From positions 248,001 through 312,000 of the forward strand of contig CAXXDW010000003.1 in assembly GCA_963665575.2 (NCBI GenBank): DNA of 64,000 nucleotides, read 5' to 3'. The translations under genes were made by a program, and so were the position numbers. The DNA comes from Rariloculus sp963665575. Its GTDB lineage: Bacteria; Pseudomonadota; Gammaproteobacteria; Steroidobacterales; Rariloculaceae. Under the pieces are notes generated by a model. The model worked only from the letters and a program-made list of their open reading frames with translations. It had not been told where the DNA came from and did not search any database. Below, in pieces: positions 28,163 to 37,487 of the stretch; the stretch's first letter is position 1; each line of letters begins with the position of its first letter.

Positions 28163-29251
28163 CTACTTTGCCCGTTCCAGGTAACCCTGCGCGAGCACCG
28201 GAATCTCGATGACGCGGTTGCGCGCGCTCGGCGTGCCCCAGCCGCCGTAGAACACGATGGCGTAAAGATGCATCTTGTCGGGCCCGCCGAACGTCACCCC
28301 GTGCAGACCCTCGGGGCCGGGGATCGTGCCCAGAAACGCCCCATCGGGCGAGAACACGTCCACTGAGCTGCCGGTCGACACGTAGAGCCGGCCTTGTGAA
28401 TCGACGGTCGAACCGTCGCCGCCCTGGCCGCCCTGAAGCGCGCCGAACTCCCGCTGGTTCGCGAGCGACCCGTCGCCCGTGACGTCGAACGCAAGCACGA
28501 CGGGACCGTTGGTCACGTAGAGCGTCTGCTCATCCGGACTCAGCACGACACCGTTCGCGCGCTCGATCCCTTCGCCATATTCGGTGACGAGGCCCTCAGC
28601 GTCTGCGTAGTACAGACCGCTTCCGGAAACGGTGAAATACACTCCCCCGCGCGCATCGGCGGCAAGGTCGTTCATGACGCCGCCGACGCACTCCAGCGGT
28701 TCGCCGTCGAAGGAATTTGCGAACATCGCGCGGCGAGGCTCGAGTTGCTCGATGCCGACGCCCAATCCGCGCATGGCGAGAAACAGCTCGCCACTACGGC
28801 TTCGCGACAGCGCACCGCCGGTGTTCGTGTCGCTGAAGAGAACGGTCGCAAGTCCCGTAGCGGGGTCGAGTTGCATGACGTTGCTGGCATCGTTGTTTGC
28901 GAAGAGCAGCGTGCCGCCGTCGCCGGGAATGATGCCGTCGGCGTTGTTCCCTTCCCATGACCACACGACCCTCCAGGCCTGCCCCGCGGCGATGACGCCG
29001 GATATCGCCGTAGACGGCGGGGGCGCTTCGGGCTCGGGAGGCTCCGCCGCGGCATCGGCGTCTGCGGCCCGTCCACCGCCGATCGAGAACGGCGCGGGTG
29101 CGGTCCGGCACTCGGCAAGCACCACGGGCAAGCGCGGATGCTGCCATGCCTGCCGGCTGCTGCCGCGCTCGAAGTCCGACGACGGACTCTGGGCGATCGC
29201 CGCCTGCGACGCGAACGCAGCAAGTACGGCAAGGCAGGCGAAAGGCATCAT
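28163..29251 (-). CDS. Secreted SMP-30/gluconolactonase-like beta-propeller protein
   Basis: A 362-residue exported protein with a signal peptide (MMPFACLAVLAAFASQAAIA), a Pro/Ala/Glu-rich linker and then a six-bladed propeller of the SMP-30/LRE type: MNDLAADARGGVYFT, ANGVVLSPDEQTLYVTN and GSTVDSQGRLYVSTG. The family's metal-binding residues Asn and Asp lie in these motifs. Typical activities are lactone hydrolysis, but many secreted members are uncharacterised. The ATG at 29251 gives the signal peptide directly; the frame extends another 25 codons upstream without signal character. It converges on the dehydrogenase-like gene. Confidence 0.75.
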   Translation of the reverse strand: MMPFACLAVLAAFASQAAIAQSPSSDFERGSSRQAWQHPRLPVVLAECRTAPAPFSIGGGRAADADAAAEPPEPEAPPPSTAISGVIAAGQAWRVVWSWEGNNADGIIPGDGGTLLFANNDASNVMQLDPATGLATVLFSDTNTGGALSRSRSGELFLAMRGLGVGIEQLEPRRAMFANSFDGEPLECVGGVMNDLAADARGGVYFTVSGSGLYYADAEGLVTEYGEGIERANGVVLSPDEQTLYVTNGPVVLAFDVTGDGSLANQREFGALQGGQGGDGSTVDSQGRLYVSTGSSVDVFSPDGAFLGTIPGPEGLHGVTFGGPDKMHLYAIVFYGGWGTPSARNRVIEIPVLAQGYLERAK

Positions 29252-29560
29252 CGCGGTCTCACGCTTCGATCCGGATGGTTCAAGCCATGACGCGATTCCG
29301 AGCGCCGTGCATGTACACATACCCAATGCTCCACTTTGCTTGCGATGGCGCCCAGTCTAGCGCGCTTGCGAACGCTCCCGCCGAAAGTGCGACCATGCTC
29401 CTGCGCGCGAACCCCGGGCAACCCCGCCGCCGTTATCGCAGCATTGGACCAAATCGGCCATCGCGCGGCTGGCTTCGCACAAGCCTTCACGTGCGCGGCC
29501 GCAACGCATGTAGAATTGCGCAACAGCTTCTGTCTTCGACCTGTCTTCGGGGGAATAGCC

Positions 29561-31027
29561 ATGATGAAGAGACTCGCGTCGGGCGCGATTGTCCTGTCGC
29601 TCCTTGGCGGAAACGCGCTGGCCCAGGACGCCGCACAGACCATCGCCGATGCTCGGGCAGCACTCGGCGATGTCCGGTCCATCACGTATTCGGGATCGGC
29701 GAAGTACGTTTCCTTTCAGCAGTGTGCAGCGAATGCCACGGCAATGATTTGCCATGGCATGCACGACCCGATGCGGCCGATCATGGGCTATGTTCGGGTG
29801 ATCGATATCGAGGCGCCTTCGTCGCGGCACACCGGAAGCACGGTCAACGTCGGGGGCGGCGGCTCGACGACGGTGACGCCGGGAACGTTCTTCCAGCAGG
29901 TGACCCCCGAACAGGCCGACGTGTCACAGCCCTGGGGAGGGTCGCTGGAGTTCTACATCACGCCCTGGGGATTTCTCAGGGGCGCCGCCGAGAACGACGC
30001 CACCGTGAGCCGCCAGAGGATGGACGGCGTCGACTACACGGTGCTGAGCTGGAGTCCCGGGGTCCTTGCGCCGTCCGGCGCAAGCTACGTGGTCAACGGC
30101 TACGTCAATGACGACAACCTCGTCGAGCGCGTCGAGACCTGGCTTGGCGAGAACATCATGGGCGACATGCACATCGTCGCCACCTACACCGACTGGCGGG
30201 ACTTCGGCGGCTACACGGCCCCGACGCAGATCGTGCAGACCCGTGGCGGCTGGCCGTTCTTCGAGGTCGCCGTAACGTCCGCAACCGCCAATCCCCCCGA
30301 CCTCGCAAGCCTCGCGCCCGCACCTGCCGACGGCCCGGGCGGTTTCGGGGGCGGTCAACAGCAGGCGCTTGAGGTCATGGCCGAAGAACTCGGCGAGGGA
30401 CTGTATCGACTCACTACGGGCCCTGGCAGCTACGACTCGCTGATCATCGAGTTCGAGGATCACATCATGATGCTCGAGGCCGGCCAGAGCCAGGCGCGCG
30501 CGCTGGCTTACATCGAGGAAACGAAGCGTCTGATCCCCGACAAGCCCATCCGCTACATCATGAACACGCACGCGCACGCCGATCACACCGGCGGCATACC
30601 GGCGCTGGTGGCCGAGGGCGCCACCATCATTACCCACGCCAACAACCGGGAGTTCTTCGAGCGTGCGCTCAACACGCCGCGCACGCTGCTCGATGACACG
30701 CTGTCGAGAAATCCGCGGCCGGCCTGGGTCGATCCCGTCGAGGACTTCAAGGTCTACACGGACGGAAACCGCACCGTCGCGATGTACCACATCTGGCCGA
30801 CGCCGCACTCCAACGGGCTGCTGGTCGCCCACATCCCGCGCGAGCGGATCATTTACCAAGGCGACTTCTCGCTGCCGCAACCGGGGCAGCCCGGCAACGA
30901 TCACATTCGGGCGCTGGTTCCGGCACTTGAAAAGCTCGGCCTCAGCGATTTCGACCGCTATATCAACACGCACCGCTCGGCAGAACCGCAGACGCGCGAC
31001 GACCTGTGGAGGGCAGTCGGGCGCTAG
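29561..31027 (+). CDS. Secreted MBL-fold metallo-hydrolase with a long N-terminal domain
   Basis: A 488-residue exported protein. A signal peptide (MMKRLASGAIVLSLLGGNALA) is followed by about 270 residues of beta-rich sequence of no clear family (LGDVRSITYSGSAKYV) with a Gly-rich linker. Then comes a metallo-beta-lactamase fold: the zinc motif THAHADHTGG, a further His in PTPHSNGLL, the bridging Asp in IYQGDFSLP and a last His in INTHRS. This gives a two-zinc site. GGGGGAATAGCC precedes the ATG. The 19-base gap to the next gene suggests co-transcription. Substrate unknown. Confidence 0.8.
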   Translation: MMKRLASGAIVLSLLGGNALAQDAAQTIADARAALGDVRSITYSGSAKYVSFQQCAANATAMICHGMHDPMRPIMGYVRVIDIEAPSSRHTGSTVNVGGGGSTTVTPGTFFQQVTPEQADVSQPWGGSLEFYITPWGFLRGAAENDATVSRQRMDGVDYTVLSWSPGVLAPSGASYVVNGYVNDDNLVERVETWLGENIMGDMHIVATYTDWRDFGGYTAPTQIVQTRGGWPFFEVAVTSATANPPDLASLAPAPADGPGGFGGGQQQALEVMAEELGEGLYRLTTGPGSYDSLIIEFEDHIMMLEAGQSQARALAYIEETKRLIPDKPIRYIMNTHAHADHTGGIPALVAEGATIITHANNREFFERALNTPRTLLDDTLSRNPRPAWVDPVEDFKVYTDGNRTVAMYHIWPTPHSNGLLVAHIPRERIIYQGDFSLPQPGQPGNDHIRALVPALEKLGLSDFDRYINTHRSAEPQTRDDLWRAVGR

Positions 31028-31046
31028 CGTCCGGCGGTGTTTTCCC

Positions 31047-32006
31047 ATGACGCAGGCACAATCGCCGCAGCCGGACGCGTTCGGAGCAGGCTCAACCGTG
31101 GCTGAGTCTCCGGGCGCGAGCCCGTCGGCGAAGCCGTCGCAAACTGACGCTTTCGGTGCGGGGCTTCCCGCAGTCGAGGCTCCGATCGGCTACATCGACC
31201 CCGGCATCGAACGAGCGCAGGTGCGGGTCTATCCCCCCGACAGTGGGCTCGAGGTCGTGCGCCCGACATCTGCGGAGCGCGCGATGGCGATTTTCGACGC
31301 ACGCCCGGCCGCGGATCGTCTGAGCCTTGACGAGCATGGATTCGAGTTCCATCCACTGAGCTCAGCGTTCGGCGATTTCTACAACGAGGCTGCGGTTCGC
31401 GCGCTCTACTACCCCGAGGTCGAGCGCGCGGTTTGCGACCTCAGCGGCGCCGCGGCCGTCGTCGTGTTCGACCACAACGTCCGCAGCGCAGTGCGCGCGG
31501 CCCGCGGCGAACCCGGCGTCCGGGAACCCGTCGACCAGGCACACAACGACTATACCGAGCAGTCCGGTCCCGAACGCCAACGCGCCGTTCTCGAGGGCGC
31601 GAATCGCAGCGATCTCGCGGACCGCCACTTCGCGTTCGTCAACCTCTGGCGGCCCATCATCGGCCCGATCGTCGATACGCCGCTCGCCGTTTGCGACGCG
31701 CGTAGCGTCGCCAATGGAGACCTCATTCCGACCGACATCCACCACTTCGGCGAAGACGATCTCGAGCTGCCGCGCCACACCGGCCACATCTACTCGCTGC
31801 GGCACAACCCCGGGCACCGCTGGTTCTACGCGTCGAACATGCAGCCCGACGAAGTGCTGCTGCTGAAGTGCTACGACTCGCGCACGGACGGCCGCGCCAG
31901 GTTCATGCCGCATACGGGCTTTCGCAATCCGGCCTGTCCGGCCGAATACACACCGCGTGAGAGCATCGAGGCGCGCACGCTCGTCGTTTTCGACGCGGCG
32001 CGCTGA
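31047..32006 (+). CDS. CmcJ/NvfI-family protein with duplicated N-terminal motif
   Basis: A 319-residue protein. Residues about 45-319 resemble the CmcJ/NvfI (GA4-desaturase-like) family of putative hydroxylases or methyltransferase partners: VVVFDHNVRSA, AHNDYTEQSGP, FAFVNLWRPI, LAVCDARSV, VLLLKCYDSR and an ending with PHTGF. These carry conserved His/Asp residues that suggest a 2-oxoglutarate/iron-type fold. The N-terminal 45 residues hold a repeated DAFGAG unit. No signal peptide is seen. The start is the ATG at 31047, which lacks a clear ribosome site, so translational coupling to the MBL gene is possible. Confidence 0.7.
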   Translation: MTQAQSPQPDAFGAGSTVAESPGASPSAKPSQTDAFGAGLPAVEAPIGYIDPGIERAQVRVYPPDSGLEVVRPTSAERAMAIFDARPAADRLSLDEHGFEFHPLSSAFGDFYNEAAVRALYYPEVERAVCDLSGAAAVVVFDHNVRSAVRAARGEPGVREPVDQAHNDYTEQSGPERQRAVLEGANRSDLADRHFAFVNLWRPIIGPIVDTPLAVCDARSVANGDLIPTDIHHFGEDDLELPRHTGHIYSLRHNPGHRWFYASNMQPDEVLLLKCYDSRTDGRARFMPHTGFRNPACPAEYTPRESIEARTLVVFDAAR

Positions 32007-32260
32007 TGCTGAAAATGCGGCACCACGGAAGAGATCCGACTCACATCCTTTAGCCTGTGGCGTGTAGCGCCCGTACGACACAACGCCATCGTGCAGTCTG
32101 CCCGCTGCGCGACTGAGCCAGCTCAGGGATAGCAACAGGCGGAGGTTGCCGGTTGTCGCTACCAGATGTACGATACGCCAGTTTTTTAGTCTGACGACTC
32201 AGCGTATTTCAATTGCCCAAGGCGCGTTAATTCGCAACGTTTCTACAACAAGGGAGCATC

Positions 32261-35089
32261 ATGAAATCCAGAATCGATAAACGAGGCCGGTATTCGAAGC
32301 TGGCCACAGCGGTTGCGGTCGCCTGCGGAGCAACCGTGGCCTCGAACGCATTCGCCCAGGCGGACATCGAAGAGATCGTCGTCACGGGCTCGTTCATCTC
32401 CCGCCCTGCCGACCGACCGCAGCCGGTTGCGGTGATGGAGGCAGCGGAAATCAGGGCCAACCAGCGTGTTTCGGTCATCGAAGTCCTGCGCGACATGCCC
32501 CAGATCAACTCGGCCAATGTCGTGGAGAACTGGAACACGCCCACGAACAGCATCGACCTGCGCGGCCTCGGCGCGCGGTCCACTCTCGTGCTCCTGAACG
32601 GGCAACGCCAGACGATCGACGCCAACTCGGCATCTCAGGTCGATGTCAACAACCTGACCCCGGCTATCATGCTCGAACGCATCGAACTCGTGCTCGACGG
32701 AGCGTCGGCGCTCTACGGTTCCGATGCCGTTGCCGGCGTCGCCAATTTCATCACGCGAAACAACTTCGAGGGCATCGAGTTTTCCGTGTCGAGCCAGTTT
32801 GCCGGCGCACAGAGCGACGTGCCCGAGGTCCTCGTCGGCGGGCTGTTCGGCATCCAGGACAGTGACTACGGCATCGTCATGGGCTTCGAGTACCTGAAGC
32901 GCACCAAGGAGATGCAAAGCGCCGACGTCTTCAGCAACGAGCGGCTTGGTGAAGGCCTGATTACCGGACTTTACAATCCGGGGACATTCGGCGCCTTTGG
33001 AGTTCCGGGCAGTCGACCCGGCTGGTTTGCAGACCCGCTGTGCGGCAGCCCCGAGATCGGCGGCCTCCCGGAGAATGTGATCTGGGATCCCGCGGGCGCC
33101 ACGGAGCACAATTCCGACGGCTTGCCGTCCCCCGGAAATCCCTTCTGCAGGGGCACGCTGAGCCTGCAGCGCACGATCATCCCGGAGAACGACCGGTTCA
33201 CGGGGATGGCAGTCGCCTCGCGTGATTTCGCCAACGGCACGAATCTGACCTGGGAAGTCAATTATGCGCGTGTGCAAACGCACAGCAGCTTCGGTACGGG
33301 AGTACCGCTGCTTGCGTTGCCGAGCCTCGGGGCGATCCTTCCCCCCGAAAACCCCGGCGTCATAGACGCGCATCAGCGCGACCCGAGTTTCCCGCTACAG
33401 ACCTTCAACCGCATCTTCAGTCGGCAGGCGAGCCCCCTCGAAGGACCGCTACCCTCCTTCGCGGAGCAAAACACCTTCAGAACAGCCATGTCGCTGTCAA
33501 GCCCGATCAACGACGACTGGGAATGGCGCATCAACGGCACCGCTTCATGGAACAGCCAGGAGTCGGGGACCTCCGATTCGATCGCCGATCGCTACGCACG
33601 CGCAATTCAGGGCTACGGCGGCGGCAACTGCAAGTTCGATACCGTGAGCGGTGCGGCGAACAACCCGAACATCGAGCCGGGCGTCGGTAACTGCCAATGG
33701 TGGAACCCGCTTGCAAGCCGGCTCATCGCCCAGCCCGGCGATCCGACCTACAACTCGCCGGAGCTCGCCGCCTGGATGACCTATTACGATATCGAGCGTG
33801 GCGACTCCGATTTTTTCTCGGTGGAAGCCCTGATTACGGGCAGCCTCTGGGAAATGGCCGGAGGTGAAAGCGGTCTCGCGGTCGGCGTGCAGTATCGGCA
33901 ACAGGAACTTGACGTTCGGGTCGACTCCGTCGCAAAGGACGGCGGATACGGATTTGCCCCACAGGTCATTCAGGACTGGTTCGCATCGCGGGATACCGAG
34001 GCCGTTTTCGCCGAACTGGTCATCTATCCGTCGGAGGATCTCGAACTCGACTTCGCGGTGCGCTACGAAGACACGCTCGGGCTGAGTTCGACCGAACCGA
34101 AGATCACCGGGCTCTACACGCCCACCGACAATGTGTTCGTGAGATTCTCGGTCGGCTCCTCGTTCCGCCTGCCTTCCGAACGCCAGACCTTCGGCATCGG
34201 CCCCAGCGGCACGACCATCCGGGAACTCGGCGGCGAAGTCACGCAGGCCCGCGCGCTCTCCGTCGGTAACTCCGAACTGCTCCCGGAAGAGTCGGACAAC
34301 TGGACCGTCGGCCTGACCTGGGATGTCACGGACAATCTGACCTTCGACGTGACCTACTGGGATTACGACTTCACGAACCTCGTCTCGCAGATCGATCCCG
34401 ACGAGATCTTCCTCGCCGATATCGCGGACGGCTACATCACCGACCCGCGCATCGAGCTTTTCCCGGGCGTTCCGACGGAGGTTTGCGAGGTTACCGGCCG
34501 CTGGGTGGAGGGTTCCGGCGATCCGTTGCCGGATGGCTGCATCGACGGATTCGACATTGCGCTCTTCAAGTCGTCCTATGTCAACCGCAACGCCGTGGAG
34601 ACTTCGGGCGTGGACCTGTCCTTCGACTGGAGGACGGATCTCTCGGGCGGTGCGCTGTTCGGCCTGCGGTTGGTGACGTCCTTTGTGGATAGCTTCAAGA
34701 TTTCCAACCTTGCAGGCGAACTGATCGAAGCGGTGGGCAACACGCAGGGCGCGGATCTCGGCTTGCAGAACAACCCGCAAATCCGCGCGAACCTGATCGC
34801 GACCTATGCCAGGGGCAATCACTCATTCCGCTGGAGCGCGCGCTTCACGGATGGGATCGAGCTTTGGAACCCCAGCCCCCTCCAGGCAAACACCAGCGAG
34901 GCCTCCTGGTCGCAGCACGATGTCGTCTATACGTATACGCTGCCGTCCTCGAACGACGTCAATCTCGCCATTCTCAATGTCATGGACAACGAACCGCCGT
35001 TGCTGGCCAACTCGCTGACCACGGTGCGCTCGAACCTGTACGACCCGAGAATGCGCATGATCCGTCTGGAGTACACGCACGCGTTCTGA
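32261..35089 (+). CDS. TonB-dependent outer-membrane receptor
   Basis: A 942-residue receptor. It has a signal peptide ending AFA, a TonB-box-like IEEIVVTGSFI, then a plug domain with VIEVLRDMPQ, IDLRGLGARSTLVLLNGQR and MLERIELVLDGASALYGSDAVAGVANFITR. A long beta-barrel ends in the C-terminal aromatic signature LEYTHAF. AAGGGAG lies just before the ATG. The cargo is not readable; receptors of this size and plug type serve siderophores, vitamins, glycans or other large organics. The gene ends just before a strong terminator and follows the MBL and CmcJ-like genes. Confidence 0.9.
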   Translation: MKSRIDKRGRYSKLATAVAVACGATVASNAFAQADIEEIVVTGSFISRPADRPQPVAVMEAAEIRANQRVSVIEVLRDMPQINSANVVENWNTPTNSIDLRGLGARSTLVLLNGQRQTIDANSASQVDVNNLTPAIMLERIELVLDGASALYGSDAVAGVANFITRNNFEGIEFSVSSQFAGAQSDVPEVLVGGLFGIQDSDYGIVMGFEYLKRTKEMQSADVFSNERLGEGLITGLYNPGTFGAFGVPGSRPGWFADPLCGSPEIGGLPENVIWDPAGATEHNSDGLPSPGNPFCRGTLSLQRTIIPENDRFTGMAVASRDFANGTNLTWEVNYARVQTHSSFGTGVPLLALPSLGAILPPENPGVIDAHQRDPSFPLQTFNRIFSRQASPLEGPLPSFAEQNTFRTAMSLSSPINDDWEWRINGTASWNSQESGTSDSIADRYARAIQGYGGGNCKFDTVSGAANNPNIEPGVGNCQWWNPLASRLIAQPGDPTYNSPELAAWMTYYDIERGDSDFFSVEALITGSLWEMAGGESGLAVGVQYRQQELDVRVDSVAKDGGYGFAPQVIQDWFASRDTEAVFAELVIYPSEDLELDFAVRYEDTLGLSSTEPKITGLYTPTDNVFVRFSVGSSFRLPSERQTFGIGPSGTTIRELGGEVTQARALSVGNSELLPEESDNWTVGLTWDVTDNLTFDVTYWDYDFTNLVSQIDPDEIFLADIADGYITDPRIELFPGVPTEVCEVTGRWVEGSGDPLPDGCIDGFDIALFKSSYVNRNAVETSGVDLSFDWRTDLSGGALFGLRLVTSFVDSFKISNLAGELIEAVGNTQGADLGLQNNPQIRANLIATYARGNHSFRWSARFTDGIELWNPSPLQANTSEASWSQHDVVYTYTLPSSNDVNLAILNVMDNEPPLLANSLTTVRSNLYDPRMRMIRLEYTHAF

Positions 35090-35113
35090 TAGTGGCTTGA
35101 TTCCCTTGCACTC

Positions 35114-35143
35114 GACCCCGCCATTCGGCGGGGTCTTTTTTTT
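35114..35143 (+). terminator. Rho-independent terminator after the TonB-dependent receptor gene
   Basis: A nine-pair stem (GACCCCGCC pairing with GGCGGGGTC, four-base loop ATTC) followed by eight T. It starts 25 bases after the receptor stop. Confidence 0.93.
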
Positions 35144-35159
35144 GCGCTACGATTCGGCC

Positions 35160-35786
35160 ATGAACAGCCTCAACGATCCTGCCGTAGCCGCCTGCATCGC
35201 GCGGCTGCACGATGGCGCAAGCGGCGACCGCGACCGTCGCGCGGAATTCTCTGCTTACGAGCGCGACGATGAGTCGCTCACGCGCCTCGGCAGTCTCTAC
35301 ATGGCCGTATCACGCGATGAAGCACGGCTGCTGTATCTGCTCGCACGCGGCTCCGGCGCGAAGAACCTCGTCGAGTTCGGCGCCTCGTTCGGCGTCAGCA
35401 CGACCTATCTCGCGGCAGCAGCGCGCGACAACGGCGGCCGGCTCGTCACGACAGAGGCGCACCCGGACAAGTGCACGGCCACACGCGCCGTGCTTTCCGA
35501 AGCCGGCCTCGACGGAGTCGCGACCCTGCTCGAGGGCGACGCGCTCGAGACGCTTGCCGACGCAAGGCCCGGAATCGGCTTCGTGTTCCTCGACGGCTGG
35601 AAGAGCATGTATTTGCCGATGCTCGAGCTGCTGCGGCCGAAACTCACGGACGGCGCGCTGCTCGTCGCCGACAACATCGACCACCCGGGCGCCGGGCCCT
35701 ACGCCGATCACGTCAGGACATCCACCGGGTTCGTATCCCACTCGCTCGGCAAGATCGAGGTCAGTTGCCATACGGCGGACGCGTAG
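35160..35786 (+). CDS. O-methyltransferase-like SAM-dependent enzyme
   Basis: A 208-residue class I methyltransferase. The SAM-binding motif reads NLVEFGASFGVSTTYLA, followed by VTTEAHPDKC, GDALETLAD and FVFLDGWKSMYLPMLELL. These are the successive motifs of the catechol/caffeoyl-CoA O-methyltransferase-like group. The start ATG at 35160 lies only 17 bases after the T-run of the receptor's terminator and has no visible ribosome site. It may be expressed from a promoter overlapping the terminator, or as a nearly leaderless message. A later ATG (35301) would remove the N-terminal helices. Confidence 0.8.
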   Translation: MNSLNDPAVAACIARLHDGASGDRDRRAEFSAYERDDESLTRLGSLYMAVSRDEARLLYLLARGSGAKNLVEFGASFGVSTTYLAAAARDNGGRLVTTEAHPDKCTATRAVLSEAGLDGVATLLEGDALETLADARPGIGFVFLDGWKSMYLPMLELLRPKLTDGALLVADNIDHPGAGPYADHVRTSTGFVSHSLGKIEVSCHTADA

Positions 35787-35900
35787 CGAGCGGTCGATCG
35801 ATGTCCGCCCGGCAGGCTGCGACATGAGCCCTGTGCTCATTGCGCAAAACGATTCCCATGGCGCCGCTTCAGCATTGTTGCGCGGGCCTTGAACCGGGTT

Positions 35901-35976
35901 TGGTGGGCCGTGTAGGGGTCGAACCTACGACCAACGGATTAAAAGTCCGGTGCTCTACCAACTGAGCTAACGGCCC
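35901..35976 (-). tRNA. tRNA-Lys (anticodon TTT)
   Basis: The minus strand folds into a full cloverleaf: acceptor GGGCCGT paired with ACGGCCC, D-stem GCTC, anticodon loop CTTTTAA giving TTT, T-loop TTCGAAC and an encoded CCA end. It lies downstream of queC, as in pseudomonads. Confidence 0.97.
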
Positions 35977-36045
35977 TCGGTCGGGGAAAAGTCGCTGCAA
36001 TGCTGCGACGGGGAACATCGTGACATCGGGCGATCTCGCCGCCGC

Positions 36046-36075
36046 ATTATACGAATTTACGCAATCCCGCCCAAA
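36046..36075 (-). promoter_or_regulatory. Promoter of tRNA-Lys with GC-rich discriminator
   Basis: A perfect minus-strand TATAAT (36046-36051) with TTTGGG 18 bases upstream (36070-36075), about 70 bases before the tRNA. The -10 is followed directly by GCGGCGG, the GC-rich discriminator typical of stringently controlled stable-RNA promoters. This means the tRNA need not depend on the tol-que operon. Confidence 0.6.
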
Positions 36076-36127
36076 GTATTCGGCACCGTCTTTTCGGTCG
36101 TCCGAGCCCCGCAAGCTTGCCGCTGGC

Positions 36128-36811
36128 CTACCGGCAGCGCGGCTGGACGTATCGGGTCGGATCCTCGACGACCGCCGCCGCAAAACCTTCCCGTCGCAGA
36201 CGGCAGGAGTCGCAGGCGCCACAGGCGCGGCCCTGCGCATCGGCCCGATAGCACGACACGGTCAGCCCGTAGTCGACGCCCAGTCCGACGCCGAGTTCGA
36301 TGATCTGGACCTTCGTCAGCTCGATCAGCGGCGCTACGATGCGCACGGGCTGACCTTCGACACCCTGCTTCGTCGCAAGCGCCGCGAGCGACTGGAACGC
36401 GGCGATGAACTCGGGCCGGCAATCGGGATAGCCCGAATAGTCGATCGCGTTAACGCCGATGTATATGGCTTCGGCGCCGAGCACCTCGGCCCAGCCAAGC
36501 GCCAGACCCAAGAAAACCGTATTGCGGGCGGGGACATAGGTAACGGGGATGCCCTCGCCGCCATGCTCGGGAACGTCGATGTCGGGATCCGTCAGCGCCG
36601 AACCGCCGTAGAGTCCGACCGAAATCGGAACCTCGCGGTGCTTCCTCGCACCAAGCGCAACGGCGATGCGCTGCGCGGCATCGAGTTCGGCTCGGTGTCG
36701 CTGCCCGTACTCGAAGCTCAGCGTGTAGCACTCGAAGCCTGCGGATCGCGCCAGCGCGAGCGCCGTCGCCGAATCAAGACCGCCGGACAGCAATACGACA
36801 GCGCGCGTCAC
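36128..36811 (-). CDS. queC: 7-cyano-7-deazaguanine synthase QueC
   Basis: A 227-residue enzyme that makes preQ0 from 7-carboxy-7-deazaguanine, ammonia and ATP in queuosine synthesis. The PP-loop motif VLLSGGLDSAT is at the N-terminus and the zinc cysteines are in CYRADAQGRACGACDSC. ARNTVFLGLALGWAE and YSGYPDCR are family motifs. The GTG at 36811 is the start: it begins two bases after the queE stop and the protein then opens normally; the open frame upstream is only the queE region in another frame. Confidence 0.93.
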   Translation of the reverse strand: MTRAVVLLSGGLDSATALALARSAGFECYTLSFEYGQRHRAELDAAQRIAVALGARKHREVPISVGLYGGSALTDPDIDVPEHGGEGIPVTYVPARNTVFLGLALGWAEVLGAEAIYIGVNAIDYSGYPDCRPEFIAAFQSLAALATKQGVEGQPVRIVAPLIELTKVQIIELGVGLGVDYGLTVSCYRADAQGRACGACDSCRLRREGFAAAVVEDPTRYVQPRCR

Positions 36812-36813
36812 GA

Positions 36814-37482
36814 TTACCTGCCCGGCAAGTCGCCCCAGAGGACCTTGTGCAGTTGCACCTGCAAGCGCACGGGCAGCTTGTCCTCGAGAATCCAGTCGGC
36901 GAGCGTGCCCGCCTCGAGTTCGTCGTGGCTCGGCGAGAAGAACAGGGGACACGGCGGTAGGGAACGTTCGTCAAGCACGCCGCGCACCCACTCGTAGTCG
37001 CGGCGATCGCAGATCACGAACTTCAGCGCATCGGATTCGTTCATGAGTTCGAGGTTGGTCCAGAGATTCCTGTCGACCTCCGAGGAACCCGGCGTCTTGA
37101 TATCGACGACCCGACAGACACGCTCATCGACAGCTCCGATGTCGAGCGCTCCGCTCGTCTCGAGTGAAACCTCGAAGCCCTCTTCGCACAGCGCGGCCAG
37201 AAGATCCCTGCAGCGCGCCTGGGAGAGCGGTTCACCGCCCGTAACGCAAACGTGCCGCGCGCCGTAGCGATCCACCTCGGCCAGTACGTCCTCGATCGTC
37301 CACCAGTCGCCGCCGCTGAAGGCGTAGGCCGTGTCGCAATAGGCGCAGCGCAGCGGGCAGCCGGTCAGGCGTACGAACACGGTCGGCCAACCGGTAAACC
37401 GGGCTTCGCCCTGTATCGAGAAGAAGATCTCGGTAATCCTGAGGCGCTGGCTCGCTTCCCGGCGATCCGCCGTAACGGCCAC
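36814..37482 (-). CDS. queE: 7-carboxy-7-deazaguanine synthase QueE
   Basis: A 222-residue radical-SAM enzyme forming 7-carboxy-7-deazaguanine. The cluster motif CPLRCAYC (C-x3-C-x2-C) lies in RLTGCPLRCAYCDTAYAF, preceded by EIFFSIQGEA and followed by the GGEPL motif in VCVTGGEPLS. The start is taken as GTG 37482, near the ybgF stop; a TTG at 37491 that overlaps the ybgF stop is also possible. It sits in an unbroken run with queC and the tol-pal genes. Confidence 0.9.
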   Translation of the reverse strand: MAVTADRREASQRLRITEIFFSIQGEARFTGWPTVFVRLTGCPLRCAYCDTAYAFSGGDWWTIEDVLAEVDRYGARHVCVTGGEPLSQARCRDLLAALCEEGFEVSLETSGALDIGAVDERVCRVVDIKTPGSSEVDRNLWTNLELMNESDALKFVICDRRDYEWVRGVLDERSLPPCPLFFSPSHDELEAGTLADWILEDKLPVRLQVQLHKVLWGDLPGR

Positions 37483-37487
37483 TTCGC

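Noticed and set aside
32007..32260. Possible riboswitch upstream of the TonB-dependent receptor
   Set aside because: No cobalamin- or TPP-type conserved core could be found in the 254 bases.
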